Notes under the pieces: model-generated | The model's input: only the letters and a program-made list of their open reading frames with translations | Told to the model about the DNA's origin: nothing | Databases searched by the model: none | In this document: piece by piece, positions 32,150 to 42,945 of the stretch | Layout of the letters: each line of letters begins with the position of its first letter | Numbering within the stretch: position 1 is the first letter of the stretch | NCBI GenBank assembly: GCA_963969495.1 | Contig: OZ018321.1 | Location: 64,200,780 to 64,264,779, forward strand | Direction: 5' to 3' | Source: Ceratothoa steindachneri | Taxonomy: Eukaryota > Arthropoda > Malacostraca > Isopoda > Cymothoidae | Length of the DNA stretch: 64,000 nucleotides | Position numbers and translations under genes: made by a program

Positions 32150-33730
32150 ATGGAAAACTTTGTCAGGGTTATATCGGTTTGATACTCCAGCAGTAGTCCG
32201 CTATCATGTTTATCCCATCGCCCTTGATAGCTCTCTTCCATCGCCATGAGGTCTTAGTGCAAGCGCTCCACCTGTTCATCACTTACAGCTATAAGTTTAT
32301 CGGGGAACTGGTAAAGGTAACCTTCCAAGAAATGAAGCTTGACACTCATGTTGCCTTAAGGATCACGGAATGCTAACAGCATTCTAGCAGCCAAAGATTC
32401 ATATTTATCGTTTTTTTTTGTAACCAAGAAAATTTTGTATAACCGCCACGAATGACAGCCACGCTGTCTTCTCATTGCTATTCATCTTTCTAACACATTC
32501 TACATCGCATACAAGGGCCTGAATTTGAGGCAATTTAAATAGGCCTGCTCTGATTTTGTCAAAAGACAAAGCAGGAAAGGCAGTAACTTTGTGCAGAAAG
32601 CATTGCCTGTGGGTATCCAATGCTTTCAAAAACTGCTTCACAAGCCAAGTTTGACATGGAGTGCAGTGGGGGGGGGGGCATTGATTTTCTCTCGACTGAC
32701 GATGGAGTTATTTACAATGTTTGACATGCCTGCTTCTAGAGTTTCATAGATGGGTGATTCCTCTTTCTTGGTTCATTATATGGCTCGAGCTCGACTCTCC
32801 CACATCCAGAGATAGCAAGGAGGAAATTGAGCATTTTTACTTCACACAAATTATCCTTTTGTGTTCTTAATATGTGAGTAAGTTGATGCCTATTTTATGT
32901 CGTCATGTGTTCCTCTAAAATGCCCCGAATGACCAACTGGAACTGTACCCAAAACATTGTCATTATACATGAGAACACACTTTAGCTTGTCCTTAGAACT
33001 ATCGCAAAACAATCTCCATTCTCTAGGGTTATACGAAGCAACACCTAACTGTGCTAGTAGAAGACCTAGGATATCGTGGCAGTAAACAAATCGCTTGTCT
33101 TTTAAAAAAAAGTTCACGAAAATATGGTCTCATGTTCTGAAATATGAGGCTTTTGCAGAGCTACCAAAAAAATCTTTGTGTTTTCATTTCGCTTCGAGAC
33201 TAATTGCTTTGCTTCTTCTTGCTTTGGACAGTGCCAAATCACGGGCTAAGTCATTCAGTTCCGCCTGAGTAAAACGCTGAGGGGCAGATTGCTGTTTCGC
33301 ATTAGCTAAATGAGGAGTCTTTGGAATCTGAGACTATGTCTTGAATCTCCCGATCAAATTTATTGATTTCTTTAGAGGAATCATAAGCATTAAATACTAG
33401 GACTGTAACTTCCTCAGAATGCGGAATAGGTCGAATTGCATATGAAATATTGAGATAGGAGATATTAAGCCGGGTTTTCATGTTAGCACCTTTAGTGTTG
33501 GCTAGGCAAAAGTAGTAGTCAGTTATGTAGTCCTTTGGCTCTCGCCAAACCATGGGGACTTCAAAAGGTAGACCTTTTCATTTTTCTTTTGTCCAGTCAC
33601 GAAGACTTTCTTCGCAATTATGACACACTCTGTGGAGCCCACTTCTTGCCGTGGTTACCAAAGGGACCGTCAAAATGGGCCTTATAGGCATGGCTCACAA
33701 AACTGTTATATTACGTCTTTTACGAACAAA
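32150..33730 (-). pseudogene. Broken copy of an uncharacterised multicopy gene family
   Basis: Minus-strand blocks in order are: CHNCEESLRDW at about 33600, MVWREPKDYITDYYFCLAN at about 33553, AIRPIPHSEEV at about 33430, DKRFVYCHDILGLL and YNPREWRLFCDSSKDKLKC at about 33090-32990, VPVGHSGHFRGTHDDIK ending 32890, QFLKALDTHRQCFLHKV and FPALSFDKIRAG at about 32640-32560, and SVKLHFLEGYLYQFPDKL and VSDEQVERLHQD near 32340-32250. From memory these match an uncharacterised protein that recurs in many arthropod and some cnidarian genomes; it is multicopy and possibly transposon-linked. I cannot name its function. At least five frameshifts or stops separate the blocks, so it is dead. A loss of sequence between 32890 and 32690 is likely. 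Confidence 0.6.
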
Positions 33731-34319
33731 TGTGTAGCAGCCATAGATGTAACAGAAGGCATTACGATCATTTATGCATTTATGTCTACTTAGTTAAATA
33801 AGCCATCAATAGCTCTGAAACAACACATGAATAGGGTTAATTTCAGAAAAATCATTAATTTCAAATAGTATGAAAGCCAGAGCATACAGACAAAACAGAT
33901 TTTAGATTTTAAATCGTCAACGAAAAACTAATTAAGAATCAGTTGAAAAATCCAACGCAACAGAAAATGAGAAAAAAATGTTCCCTAGTGTTATCCTCGT
34001 GTACGCTACGCTAATCCACTAAAATGGTAGAGGTTAAAGTCCATTGGAGAGGCAAAGAGAACGAAATTATCTATCAGCTGCCTCCAATTATCCGCATAAC
34101 CGAGATGACAGCGCGCGTGAGACTAGGACAGACGAGAAGCTATGGCGGGACTGAGCGAAGATGAGCGGAGAACGGGCGAATTTGCTGGGATCTCGTGTTG
34201 TCTTGGAAGGCGAGGTGGTTGGAAATCGAGAAACTGCAACAGCGCCCCTGACAGCTCAATTCAATAATTTAATACATTTCCTTGTTACAAATACGAGTAT
34301 TCTACTTTAAGAGGGCGAA
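33731..34319. other. Unassigned stretch
   Basis: No gene or repeat recognised. Confidence 0.5.
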
Positions 34320-35330
34320 AGATATTAGTGGACCATGTCAGAGATCTGAGAGAGGGAGAGAGAGGAAGATACACGCCGCCTTGCGCTTCAATGGAGAGAG
34401 AGGGATAACAAGCACCTGGGCCACCCGTTTTTTCTGCGCTAATGGAGGTGCCAAATTATGAGACGCCGCAGTGACCTGAAATGCCGCCATCACAGGAAGC
34501 TGCGACAAGTTTGAGAGCCCAGAAGGTCCCATCTGAAGTCAGACAAAGTTCGCCTCGCCGACTTAGGAACTTTCCCGCGCTCGCGCTAAAAGGCCGAGAT
34601 TATTCTCGTCTGCCGATGCGTCTGACCCTAGAATCCTCTCCTTCGGACGGAGGGGTAAAACCCCATTCGAGCCCTATAAATCCTCCGGCGCCAGAGTTGG
34701 AAGTGAGTATCCGCCGCCTGCACTTCCCTGTTCGAACCTGCTATTTGCGCCCCGTTGGACGCTGCACAATTCTCGCAGAACCCTTCAAGGTCCCGGTATT
34801 CTCGTTAATACCTTGACCCACTTCCTCCCGCTACTCAAATTCAGCACGTTTAGTCTCGATTCGTGTTACTCGAAAGCAATATTTAAGTTCACCACGTAAT
34901 AGTCATTGTCAAGAGACTATTGTTTGAACTTTGCGCCAAGACAAGGATTACTCCCTCAGACCAAATCTTTGAGGTAACAGCAACGCGCAACTCTCCTGCG
35001 CAAGTGCTCTCTCGCCCCTCCCCCCCACGTATCCAGTGTAAAGTCTTCATCATCGGCTTAGTATACGTTCAAGGTCATTCGAGCGTCCGTAGGGAAATAT
35101 TGTTCGTTTGTTTGTACGGTGACCGTCCTCACCAAAGCCCCATAGCCCTTTAGCTAATGAGACCCATGTACATTTAATGTGTGTATAGCTTGGTTTAAAA
35201 ATTCCTTTTAATCTTATAAAATAATATTAATTTGCATAACGGGTACAAGTTATTTTTGTACTCGTTATTTTGTTATCCCGGAACCTCCAAGATAGTCGAC
35301 TGTGGCCAACCTACATTCCCTTAAAGAGCA
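34320..35330 (+). promoter_or_regulatory. Promoter-like, GC-rich region; possible solo LTR
   Basis: A GC-richer block leads to a hairpin (ggggtaaaacccc, about 34652-34664) and a good TATA-like box (tataaat, 34675-34681), then about 600 bases without motifs. The pattern resembles the U3-R part of an LTR. I could not find matching TG...CA ends with a target duplication, so this is tentative. The 111-residue open frame through it is unrecognised. Confidence 0.3.
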
Positions 35331-36620
35331 TAGGGGTAAGAGTCACGAGCTAGAACCCGCTTCCGTGTGCGATACACAAGCAAAATAGTGGAAGAGTGTA
35401 AAATTATCATGAAAAGAGCCAACCCAAACCTGTTTCTTCTTACCATCTGGTATTGATTGTCGGCAGCTCGAGAAAAACACTGCTTTGGATTCGCGTGTCG
35501 TAGTAATCGAACTGTTGGAAACCAGATACATGAACTCCTGCAGATCCAGCGTGTCCTGTCCGAGACACTTCTGGAACTATGCTATGATATCCCATTCGAA
35601 CTCCTTCAAGGTACAACCACCAGTCCCAATCTGCATTTGCCTGTTAAAAAATGCAACAATATTGAAAACGATTAAATGCTGGCGAAATACATATTTTCTG
35701 AGACTATTTTATCCTTATTAAGTATTACCATCATTATCATCAACGGCCTTCTCACAATGTGGGGATGGTCTGCATCAATGCCGCTCACGTATCACAGCCG
35801 CAGGAACAAAACTATTAAATGCGGGGCTTTCCATGCCAGTCCCCTTATCCAGGTTTAGTCGTCCTTTAAGACCCACGACTGAGCACAATATATGTAGGTA
35901 ATCTTGCTGCATCGCATATATGCAGTCATGTGTAAAATTGAGTCTTCATTAAGTGTCTTCTTTAAAGGCGCATGAGTGCACAGTTGTAAAGCAAGATGGG
36001 ATGCCACTCTAATTCCCCTTTGGAACATATTTAAATAAACATAATTCATATTCCCCGGTCTTGGGTACCTAAGAATACCACCACTCTGGTGTCAATCCGC
36101 ATTCTTATGATTTCGCAAATGGGTTAGATGACCCTGGATTGATTCACTAATGAAAAAAATAGTCATTAATTTTTCAACTTTAGTGTCAATAAAATGAATC
36201 GACGATGCTATAAAAACTGATCGAATTCACTCGTACTTAAGGCAGACCTATCTCTCACGCTATTCACATTATGTGCCATTGACCCATCCCATGTACAACA
36301 ATGTGCAGTGTGGCTATGGTGCCTGACGTACATCATATTTCAATGTAATTATCTTACCCCTTCTTTAACCCAGTAAGATGAAAAAAAATTGAACCAGCGA
36401 TGAGTGGTCAGCCAGCCATATTGGGGATACATCACCACTCTCAATACTGTGGAGAGATTGGCGGCGGTCAGTGGATAAGAATTGTGTCCGAATGCGTTGA
36501 TATGCGATAGCGTTTCGTCTTCATCTAAGAGGTGGCTCGTCTGGTGAAAATAACTGGAGGAAGAAAGGCAAGAACAATGATTTCATTAGTATATCAAATG
36601 AATTCAATTTCATACTTAGT
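35331..36620. other. Unassigned stretch
   Basis: Short open frames only, no known motifs. AT-rich towards the end. Confidence 0.5.
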
Positions 36621-36627
36621 CGATATA

Positions 36628-36700
36628 TGGGCGTTCTGTTAAGGCCCTTGGCCTTAAAGAGCGCCGTACAAAAATCCTCATTATTAAGATTAAGAAAAAA
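36628..36700 (+). mobile_element. L2 LINE 3'-end fragment
   Basis: The string with aaggcccttggccttaaag, then agcgccgtacaaaa and 'tcattattaag', matches the 3' terminus of the L2 at 6762-6810 (there in reverse complement) in order and spacing. Upstream L2 coding sequence is not recognisable. Confidence 0.65.
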
Positions 36701-37123
36701 CAAATGGGAAGCAGAAGGCCACCTGTGTGCAACAATTTCCTCCTTCCACACTTTCTTTTTTTCTTCACTCTTTATATGTCAAAATATAAATATGTATATA
36801 AAATATTTTTTCCTAAACTATTGAAACTTTTGCAACAGCTCATTTTTATCGTAATTTTAACTTCCAAATGATCTCAAAAAACAAGACACCTTTAAAAAAA
36901 CACTAGATAATTCCTTCTTTAAAGTATGTTAGGAATTTGTGCATTGTATTAGGTTGTACAAAAATCATTTTTGTTCTCTTGAAAAGGAAAATAACACATT
37001 ATTAAATGTATTATATATGAACTTTGATCAACAAAGTAGTTACCAATATTATTAACATCGGTCTCTAAACGCTTAAATGGACGGTCGATAACTAGTCGAA
37101 AAAATCATCCGATTTGGATGAAA
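36701..37123. other. Unassigned AT-rich stretch
   Basis: No gene seen between the L2 tail and the mariner element. Confidence 0.5.
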
Positions 37124-37888
37124 TACGAGGGAAGGTCAATAAGTTTTGCAATTCGGATATAAGGAAACGAGATATGAGGAAAAGTGTTTTATTATTTTTC
37201 AATATAACTACCCTCGACTTCAATGCACTTGCGCCACTTGTCCCTGAGGCTTCGAATTCCCGACAACCAGAAATCTGCCGACTGCTGTTCAATCCACTCC
37301 TGGACGGCGAGCTGGACATCTTCATCGTCCCCAACTGGTGTTCACACAGTGCAGCCTTGAGCTGGCGGAATAAAAAGTAGACGCTAGGGGCAAGAACTGG
37401 ACTGTAGGGGGGATGGTTGAGCTCCTCGAAACCACACTCGCGCAGGGCAGCTTGTGCAACTCTGGCCTTGTGGACTTTGACTACGTTGAATTCGATCATG
37501 GGGCGTGAGGTTTCGTGAGGTTTCTAGGGACCCAACGGGCAGAGACCTTGGTCATTGCCAAATTGTCGTGGATGATGTTGATAACACTTCCATGTGATAT
37601 TCTAAGTTCTCGCTCGATTTCTTCGACCTTCACCCGTCGATTTTTGAGGATCATCCCCTCCACACGGGCCACATTGTCCTCGTTGGTCACGTCTGACGGG
37701 CGTTCTGGACGGATGTGATTTTTAAGTGACTCACGACCATGGGGAAACTCCCTATTCCAGCGAGCAATGGTTGCATAGGAAGGGGCGGTGTCGGTGTACA
37801 CTGCAACCAGGCGTTCATGGATCTCTTTTGCATTCTTGCCTTCCTTATTCAAAAATTTGATCACTGCGCGGTGCTCAACCTTATCCAT
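37092..37888 (-). pseudogene. mariner transposase, missing its catalytic middle
   Basis: The frame starts at 37888 (MDKVEHRAVIKFLNKEGKNA) with a two-part helix-turn-helix DNA-binding region (TIARWNREFPHGRES, then EIERELRISHGSVINIIHD) and reaches WVPRNLTKPHAP at 37496. In family members the first catalytic Asp follows some 25-30 residues later, and the second sits in a HDNA box. Here both are lost. The sequence restarts close to VHKARVAQAAL, then NHPPYSPVLAPSVYFLF, in which the third catalytic Asp (normally DYFLF) is Val. Past 37126 the frame simply runs beyond the element. It cannot be active. Confidence 0.88.
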
Positions 37889-38066
37889 TGTTGAAAAATT
37901 TGTGACTGACGATCTGCGATCAGCTACTGCTTCTTAAATAGACGAGGCAGGAGCATGTGGCTGCAGGTCCTGACTTGTCCTAACTTGTCCTAACACCCCC
38001 ACAAACAGCCATCCCCCTTCCTCTGTTTTGCCCTATCGATTCGCAAAACTTATTGACCGCCCCTCG
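37126..38066 (-). mobile_element. mariner element with an internal deletion
   Basis: Inverted terminal repeats of about 28-30 bases, with mismatches near positions 8-11 and at the inner edge, end at 37126 and 38066 and share ggtcaataagttttgc. TA lies on both sides (37124-37125 and 38067-38068), the expected target duplication. The length of 941 bp is well short of the usual 1.3 kb. The transposase N-terminus is intact but the middle third is gone, so this is a non-autonomous deletion derivative. Confidence 0.9.
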
Positions 38067-38068
38067 TA

Positions 38069-38477
38069 TATCCATTGATACAACTGCCCACCTCATTCGT
38101 AAAGACTCTTTCAGTGTGATGATGGGGCAGTAATCGAAAGTCAGAGGACGCATTGGTATGGAGGATAAGGGAAAACTAAGTCAATTAACGTTTCTTTGGT
38201 AACTATTACCGACCCACAGAACCTTTAGTATCCACACAAGGCTAGTTCAAGAAAAGGAACAGGTTATATCCAAATATTGATAAAAGAGGGTTTTATATTG
38301 ACTCATTGCTATTATAAGAACCCATTCAGACAGGCCCCTTGATCTTTTTCCCTGGGCTTTCTTTATTTTTATCCGCATTTTTCTATCTTTTTTGCCAGTC
38401 AATTTATTAAGTAAAAATGCTCTCGTTTATTCCTCTATTTGTATTGTGTTTTTAATTTAAAAAATGGCGTTATATAT
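38069..38477. other. Unassigned spacer
   Basis: About 400 bases between two DNA transposons; no gene seen. Confidence 0.5.
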
Positions 38478-38479
38478 TA

Positions 38480-39888
38480 CAGTGGCGGCAACAAAAAAAG
38501 TGACATGTGACAATTCGGGGAAAATGAAACAGAAAAATGTAACTTACATATTTTATTATGAATATTTCATGAAAGTTAATACTTGGTCATGTTGCCCTTG
38601 CACTTGATGACCATTCTGAGTCAATTGGGCATTGATTCAGCGAGGTTTGCGAAGTAGGTGGGGTCGATCGTAACCCAGATCTTCTTCAGTGATTCTATCA
38701 GGTCCTTGATGCTGCCGGATGCTGTCTCTTGAACTTTGGATTTCATCAGATTCCAAGCATTCTCAATAGGATTTAGGTCCGGGGAATTACCAGGCCACTC
38801 CAAAACACTAATATTATTATCATTGAAGAACCTTTTTACTAACTGGGACCTGTGAGCAGGGGCACCATCATGCATGAAAAATTCACACCGATGAATTTCC
38901 CAAAATGGCAGCATGTGCTGCTTCAAAACTTCGAGATAGTTAGTCCCCCTCATGGTTACATTCTTGGGAAGGAAGTACAGACCTCCTCTGCCCTTGTTTC
39001 CACTAAAGGCACCCCACACCATCACACTATCAGGGTGCTTCACAGTTTTCACGGTATATTTTGGGTCATACCGAGACACATTGCTGGGACGACGCACGAT
39101 CTTTGACTCTCCTCTGACCAGCCTAAAGGTGCTCTCATCACTGAACATCACCTTCTTCCAATGGGCAGCTGTCCAATGTTTATAGGTCTTGCAAAAATTG
39201 AGCCTTTTCATCTTCATAGCCTTGGTAAGAAGTGGCTTCTTGGCAGCGCGGCGAGCCGGTAGGCCTAAGTCCTTCTGTAAGCGATGACGGATGGTCCTGA
39301 GGGCGACGTTCTGGAGAAGGTCTGGGTGTTTTTTCTTGATTGAAGCGGAGGTTACAGAAGGGTCTGACATCACTTCACGCCTTAGGATATTATCAGTCCT
39401 TGGAGATGTCTTCCTAGCTGCACCAGTGCCCTCCTTCCTCTTTGGTATGGTACCTGGTGGCAATAACTCAGCTGCCCGTTTTAGGCGATAAATCGTATTT
39501 CTTGAGGTTCCTAAATCTGCTGCTACATCAATAAAAGACTTTCCTTGCTCGAATAGGGTCAAGGCACGGCTTTTCTCTGTCATAGAAAGCTTTTTCCGCC
39601 CCATTGTATCCACTTGCACAGAAGTTATAGCACGTCAAATGTAGGCACGAATGCAGGAAATCAGCACGCTGGAGCGTTGTACACCAAAACCTCACTGTAC
39701 GAGCTCAAATGAGACAGTGAGTTCCAATAAAGCGCAGTTCTGTTGTCTTAGCTCAGGAGAGTCATCCACTCGTGGCATAAGCCCCGCCCCTTTTCATTGG
39801 CTTGTTGGCAAGTAAAATCGTGAAAGCGATTTTATGTATCGATTTCTATTGCCAATATTCAATGTCACTTTTTTTGTTGCCGCCACTG
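38480..39888 (-). mobile_element. Complete Tc1-like transposon
   Basis: The element is 1409 bp, with perfect 27-base inverted terminal repeats that start CAGTGGCGGCAAC (38480-38506 and 39862-39888). TA is on both sides (38478-38479 and 39889-39890). It holds a single long transposase frame on the minus strand with all catalytic residues. This is the best-preserved DNA transposon of the window and therefore probably a recent arrival. Confidence 0.95.
38621..39604 (-). CDS. Tc1-like transposase, DD34E, almost intact
   Basis: Cut-and-paste transposase that binds the terminal repeats and inserts at TA. The start is taken as the ATG at 39604 (MGRKKLSM); five upstream in-frame codons from 39619 are less likely. 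It is 327 residues. The first helix-turn-helix is at about 20-44 (FIDVAADLGTSRNTIYRLKR) and the second, Arg-rich, domain at about 70-120. The catalytic triad is D156 (MFSDEST), D246 (MHDGAPAH) and E281 (LNPIENAW), with 34 residues between the second and third, hence DD34E. The frame ends at a TGA (38621-38623) after ESMPN. Downstream, the same phase continues 12 codons to a TAA at 38576. The TGA therefore looks like a premature stop removing a short C-terminal tail, possibly from a CGA codon. Confidence 0.93.
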   Translation of the reverse strand: MGRKKLSMTEKSRALTLFEQGKSFIDVAADLGTSRNTIYRLKRAAELLPPGTIPKRKEGTGAARKTSPRTDNILRREVMSDPSVTSASIKKKHPDLLQNVALRTIRHRLQKDLGLPARRAAKKPLLTKAMKMKRLNFCKTYKHWTAAHWKKVMFSDESTFRLVRGESKIVRRPSNVSRYDPKYTVKTVKHPDSVMVWGAFSGNKGRGGLYFLPKNVTMRGTNYLEVLKQHMLPFWEIHRCEFFMHDGAPAHRSQLVKRFFNDNNISVLEWPGNSPDLNPIENAWNLMKSKVQETASGSIKDLIESLKKIWVTIDPTYFANLAESMPN

Positions 39889-39964
39889 TATAGGCCCTCC
39901 AAATCAAGCACTGAGGGAAGTTGACAGTAGATGTAGTTGTTGGTGTCATTTTTCAGTCTGTCAT

Positions 39965-41105
39965 AGTTACATAGTTACAGGAAGCTAGCAAGGACTACTT
40001 AGTCCACTCAAAGACCAGTCCCATTCTATACTAACATGTTAGTAGTCCTCTTTTGGACATTGTCGCCACGATGTTCGCTCATGCGACATTCAATCCACAA
40101 CAGGGCTCTGTATTTAAACAATATCATTATTCGTAAAATTACTGTCAATTTTGTTTTTAAAACACTTCAACTACTAGTATTTACTACCTCAGCGGGGAGT
40201 GCGTTCCATTTACCGATTATTTTAAAGGTGAATTTTTTTTCTCTATATTCGTTTGAAACCGCTCACCTTTCAATTTAAAACCGTTGTTACGTGTGATCGT
40301 ACTTAAAAAAAATAATAATTTACGTTTTCAAATTTATTTAAAATTTTAAATACTTCGATAAGCTCACCTCGCGATCGCCTAGTTTAGAGAGTCGGTAGTT
40401 TTAGTATATTTAATCTTTCGATATACCACTTATTTCTAATCGAGGGAATTAATTTAGTTGCCCGTCGTTGAATTCATTCCATTTTATTGATGTTTACATG
40501 TGGATAAGGTGACCACATTTGTATCGCGTATTCTAAGTGTAGCCATACTAAACTTTTATATAGAGGTATGTAAACTTAAGATCCTTTGGAGTCCGCACCC
40601 CTAAATCTTTTTCTTCGTCCACGGAGATAAGATTTTTAAACCCATTTAATAGTTAAAACTTAGGCTATTTCGACCTACGAGCAAAACTCTACACTTGTCT
40701 AAATTGAATTCCAGGTTCCATTTATTAGACCATTCGAAGATTTTATCTAGATCCCGGTGAATTAATTTGCTATCGTTTTCATTTAAAATTTGACCGATAA
40801 TTTATGTGTCGTCTACAAATTTGGATAATTTACCAAGTAGGCCATTCGTTCCCCATATCCTTTACATAAATAAGGAACAACAATGGTCCCAACCCAGCCC
40901 CCTGGGGCACGCCACTAGTTACATTTTGCCACTCCGAAAATTTAGCGTTTAAAATCACTCTGCTTACGATAACTTAGCCACGACTCTATCCATTGTGGGT
41001 GATTTCCCTTAATTCCATGAGCAAATGGTTTAGTTATTAATCGCCTATGAGGAACGGTGTCGAATGCATTAGCGAAATCTAAGTAAACATGTCCAAAGGT
41101 CTACT
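39965..41105 (-). mobile_element. CR1-type LINE 3' half, strongly decayed
   Basis: On the minus strand, GVPQGAGLGPLLFLIY-like sequence is readable at about 40920-40865, after a palm A region (YLDFANAFDTVPHRRLIT) at about 41090-41030. The usual C-terminal blocks occur at 40630-40200, and the 'ggaagtgcgttcca' block of the other CR1 copies is matched at 40195-40210. The low-coordinate end has a repeat of GTAACTAT (about 39964-39979), the 8-base tail style typical of CR1. The subfamily is different from the copies at 16-30 kb. Many indels. Confidence 0.78.
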
Positions 41106-41214
41106 TTCGCCCTAACTTTTAATCATGCTGTCATATATATGCCCTTCTTTTTTACTTTTTCGTCTGTCCTCTATTTACATATTCAAAGAAACAACAATCA
41201 TTTTATAGCAATAA

Positions 41215-41682
41215 CCAGGCAATGGCTTTGCCACTCCACCCTACAGGGGAAGCTTGCGCTTCGCTCATAAGATTAAAATTTAAAATCTAAAAAAAAGCAG
41301 CCATGGTAAATTTTTATAAATTTTATGAACTTCGCCAATTATAATAATTTTAAAAAGGAACTCTTAAACTAAATTTCTCCCCTTTCCAAATATCATGTTG
41401 CTAAAATATAGTTATAGAAGAAGATATATAAAAATAAATTTTCTGATCTTCACCATTTGTAATTCTTTGAGTTTTAAAAAATTCACAAAATTGTGATACT
41501 TATATTCATTTCTAAACTTCACCATTTTGTTTTTTGATATTATAAAAGAATTATTAGAAATAACTTTGATAAAAAAACATAAGTCATAACCAAACTAAGA
41601 TGAAATTATTATTAAAATACCCCTAAAATCCCCTTCTTAAATTATAGAGTTAGTGATGATGATGATGATGTTGATGATGATA
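41215..41682 (+). repeat. Dispersed AT-rich repeat with (GAT)n tail, copy 1
   Basis: The block from accaggcaatggctttgcc, through agattaaaatttaaaatct and the 'aaaacaaaatggtgaag' (reverse) region, to a (gat)n run at 41653-41682 is matched in reverse at 61790-62265 over about 400 bases. The trinucleotide tail at one end suggests a LINE 3' UTR or SINE. No coding sequence is in it. Confidence 0.75.
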
Positions 41683-42539
41683 TTCAAGAACGCAATGGAC
41701 AGAGGAGTCATTAGGGATATCTTACACCTAATCTATTAAATGACAGATTATTAGAGAGAAAATGGATCGCATATGAAATTGTAAGGAGACAATACAGGTT
41801 TGAATTCAAGAATGGTGGTGGATTGGAAGAGACAAATATGTACCAACTGTATGAGAAAAGAACAATAGTTGAAAAGATGATGGCTGATGTTCCGAAAGTA
41901 TGAATAATAACGAAACACGTATGGATGGATGTGATAAGCCCTTCTTAGCTCAATTAAAGGAGACAAATCTCTAAATTTCACAACAAGCCATTCTTATCTT
42001 TTCTCGACACTAGGTCAAACAACGATCCATAAAAGCTAAAGATATAAGTTATTCATTTATGGACAATATTCCTGCGAAATAAAAAAGAATCTCTGTCAAA
42101 CCTCAGAAGGTCCGGAGAGAGAAGAAGATCATCTTCCAAGATGATAACTTTGCTAGCCCAAGGAAATTGATTAAAAGCCGCCCATAGTGAAAATCCGATA
42201 TTCATATTTGTTCTGAAATATATTTAAAATATATTGCAAATTATTAAAAAACATCAGTAATATCAGTCAGGTATATTGTTGCTGATATTTTTTTATTAAC
42301 TTGCCAGGAGGCAAAAGTTTAGTTATGGTAGCATTTTGCTCTTTTATGCTCGCTTTTTGATGCATTAATTTCCCCACCCTCTCCTTAAAGGAGATTTCCG
42401 ATTCTTGTCTTAAAGTTGTCCTATTCCTCCGCTGTGGCATCTACTGATAAAAAGGCTTCCGCCGAGTTCACCCATTTCACTTTCTCTCGAAATTAAAAAT
42501 TTAAAAAATCGACTTTCTGAAAATCAACCCAATGCAAAT
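41683..42539. other. Unassigned stretch
   Basis: No gene seen. The region around 41700-41900 has LINE-like codon texture but no recognisable motif. Confidence 0.45.
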
Positions 42540-42945
42540 CTTTTTAAAGTTAGCTGGCGTTAAGTTACGCCAGGTCATTCAGTAGCTCTTGACTATTAAG
42601 CTACCGACGCTAACAAGTGTAACCCTGACATTAACAAAATCTTAGCTATTAACCTCCCAAAGTTACCAAGTGATACCCTATTAAGTTCCCTACGCTATTA
42701 AGTGCTACCCGGAGTTTCAGAAAGTCGTGACTATTAAGCTCTGGGCGCTACCAAGTCCTACCCTGACTTACTGATGGTCTTAACTATTAAGTTTCGGATA
42801 CTACCAAGTGCTACCCGGAGTTTCAGAAGGTCTTGACTATTAAGCTCCCGACGCTACCAGGACCTAACTGGATTTCAGAATGTCTTGAATATTAAGCTCC
42901 TGACGCTACCAAGGGCAACCTTGACCTTCAGAAAATTTCTTACCA
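42540..42945. repeat. 53-bp minisatellite, about seven units
   Basis: The motif gactattaagctcc(c/t)gacgctaccaag with tgctacccggagtttcagaa recurs, with its 'ctattaag' core at about 42593, 42646, 42731, 42784, 42837 and 42889. That is steps of 53 bases, except one irregular gap of 85 that contains a partial unit. Confidence 0.8.

Noticed and set aside
34320..35330. A certain solo LTR
   Set aside because: The TATA box and base composition fit, but no TG...CA ends with matching target duplication could be found. Kept only as a low-confidence regulatory call.
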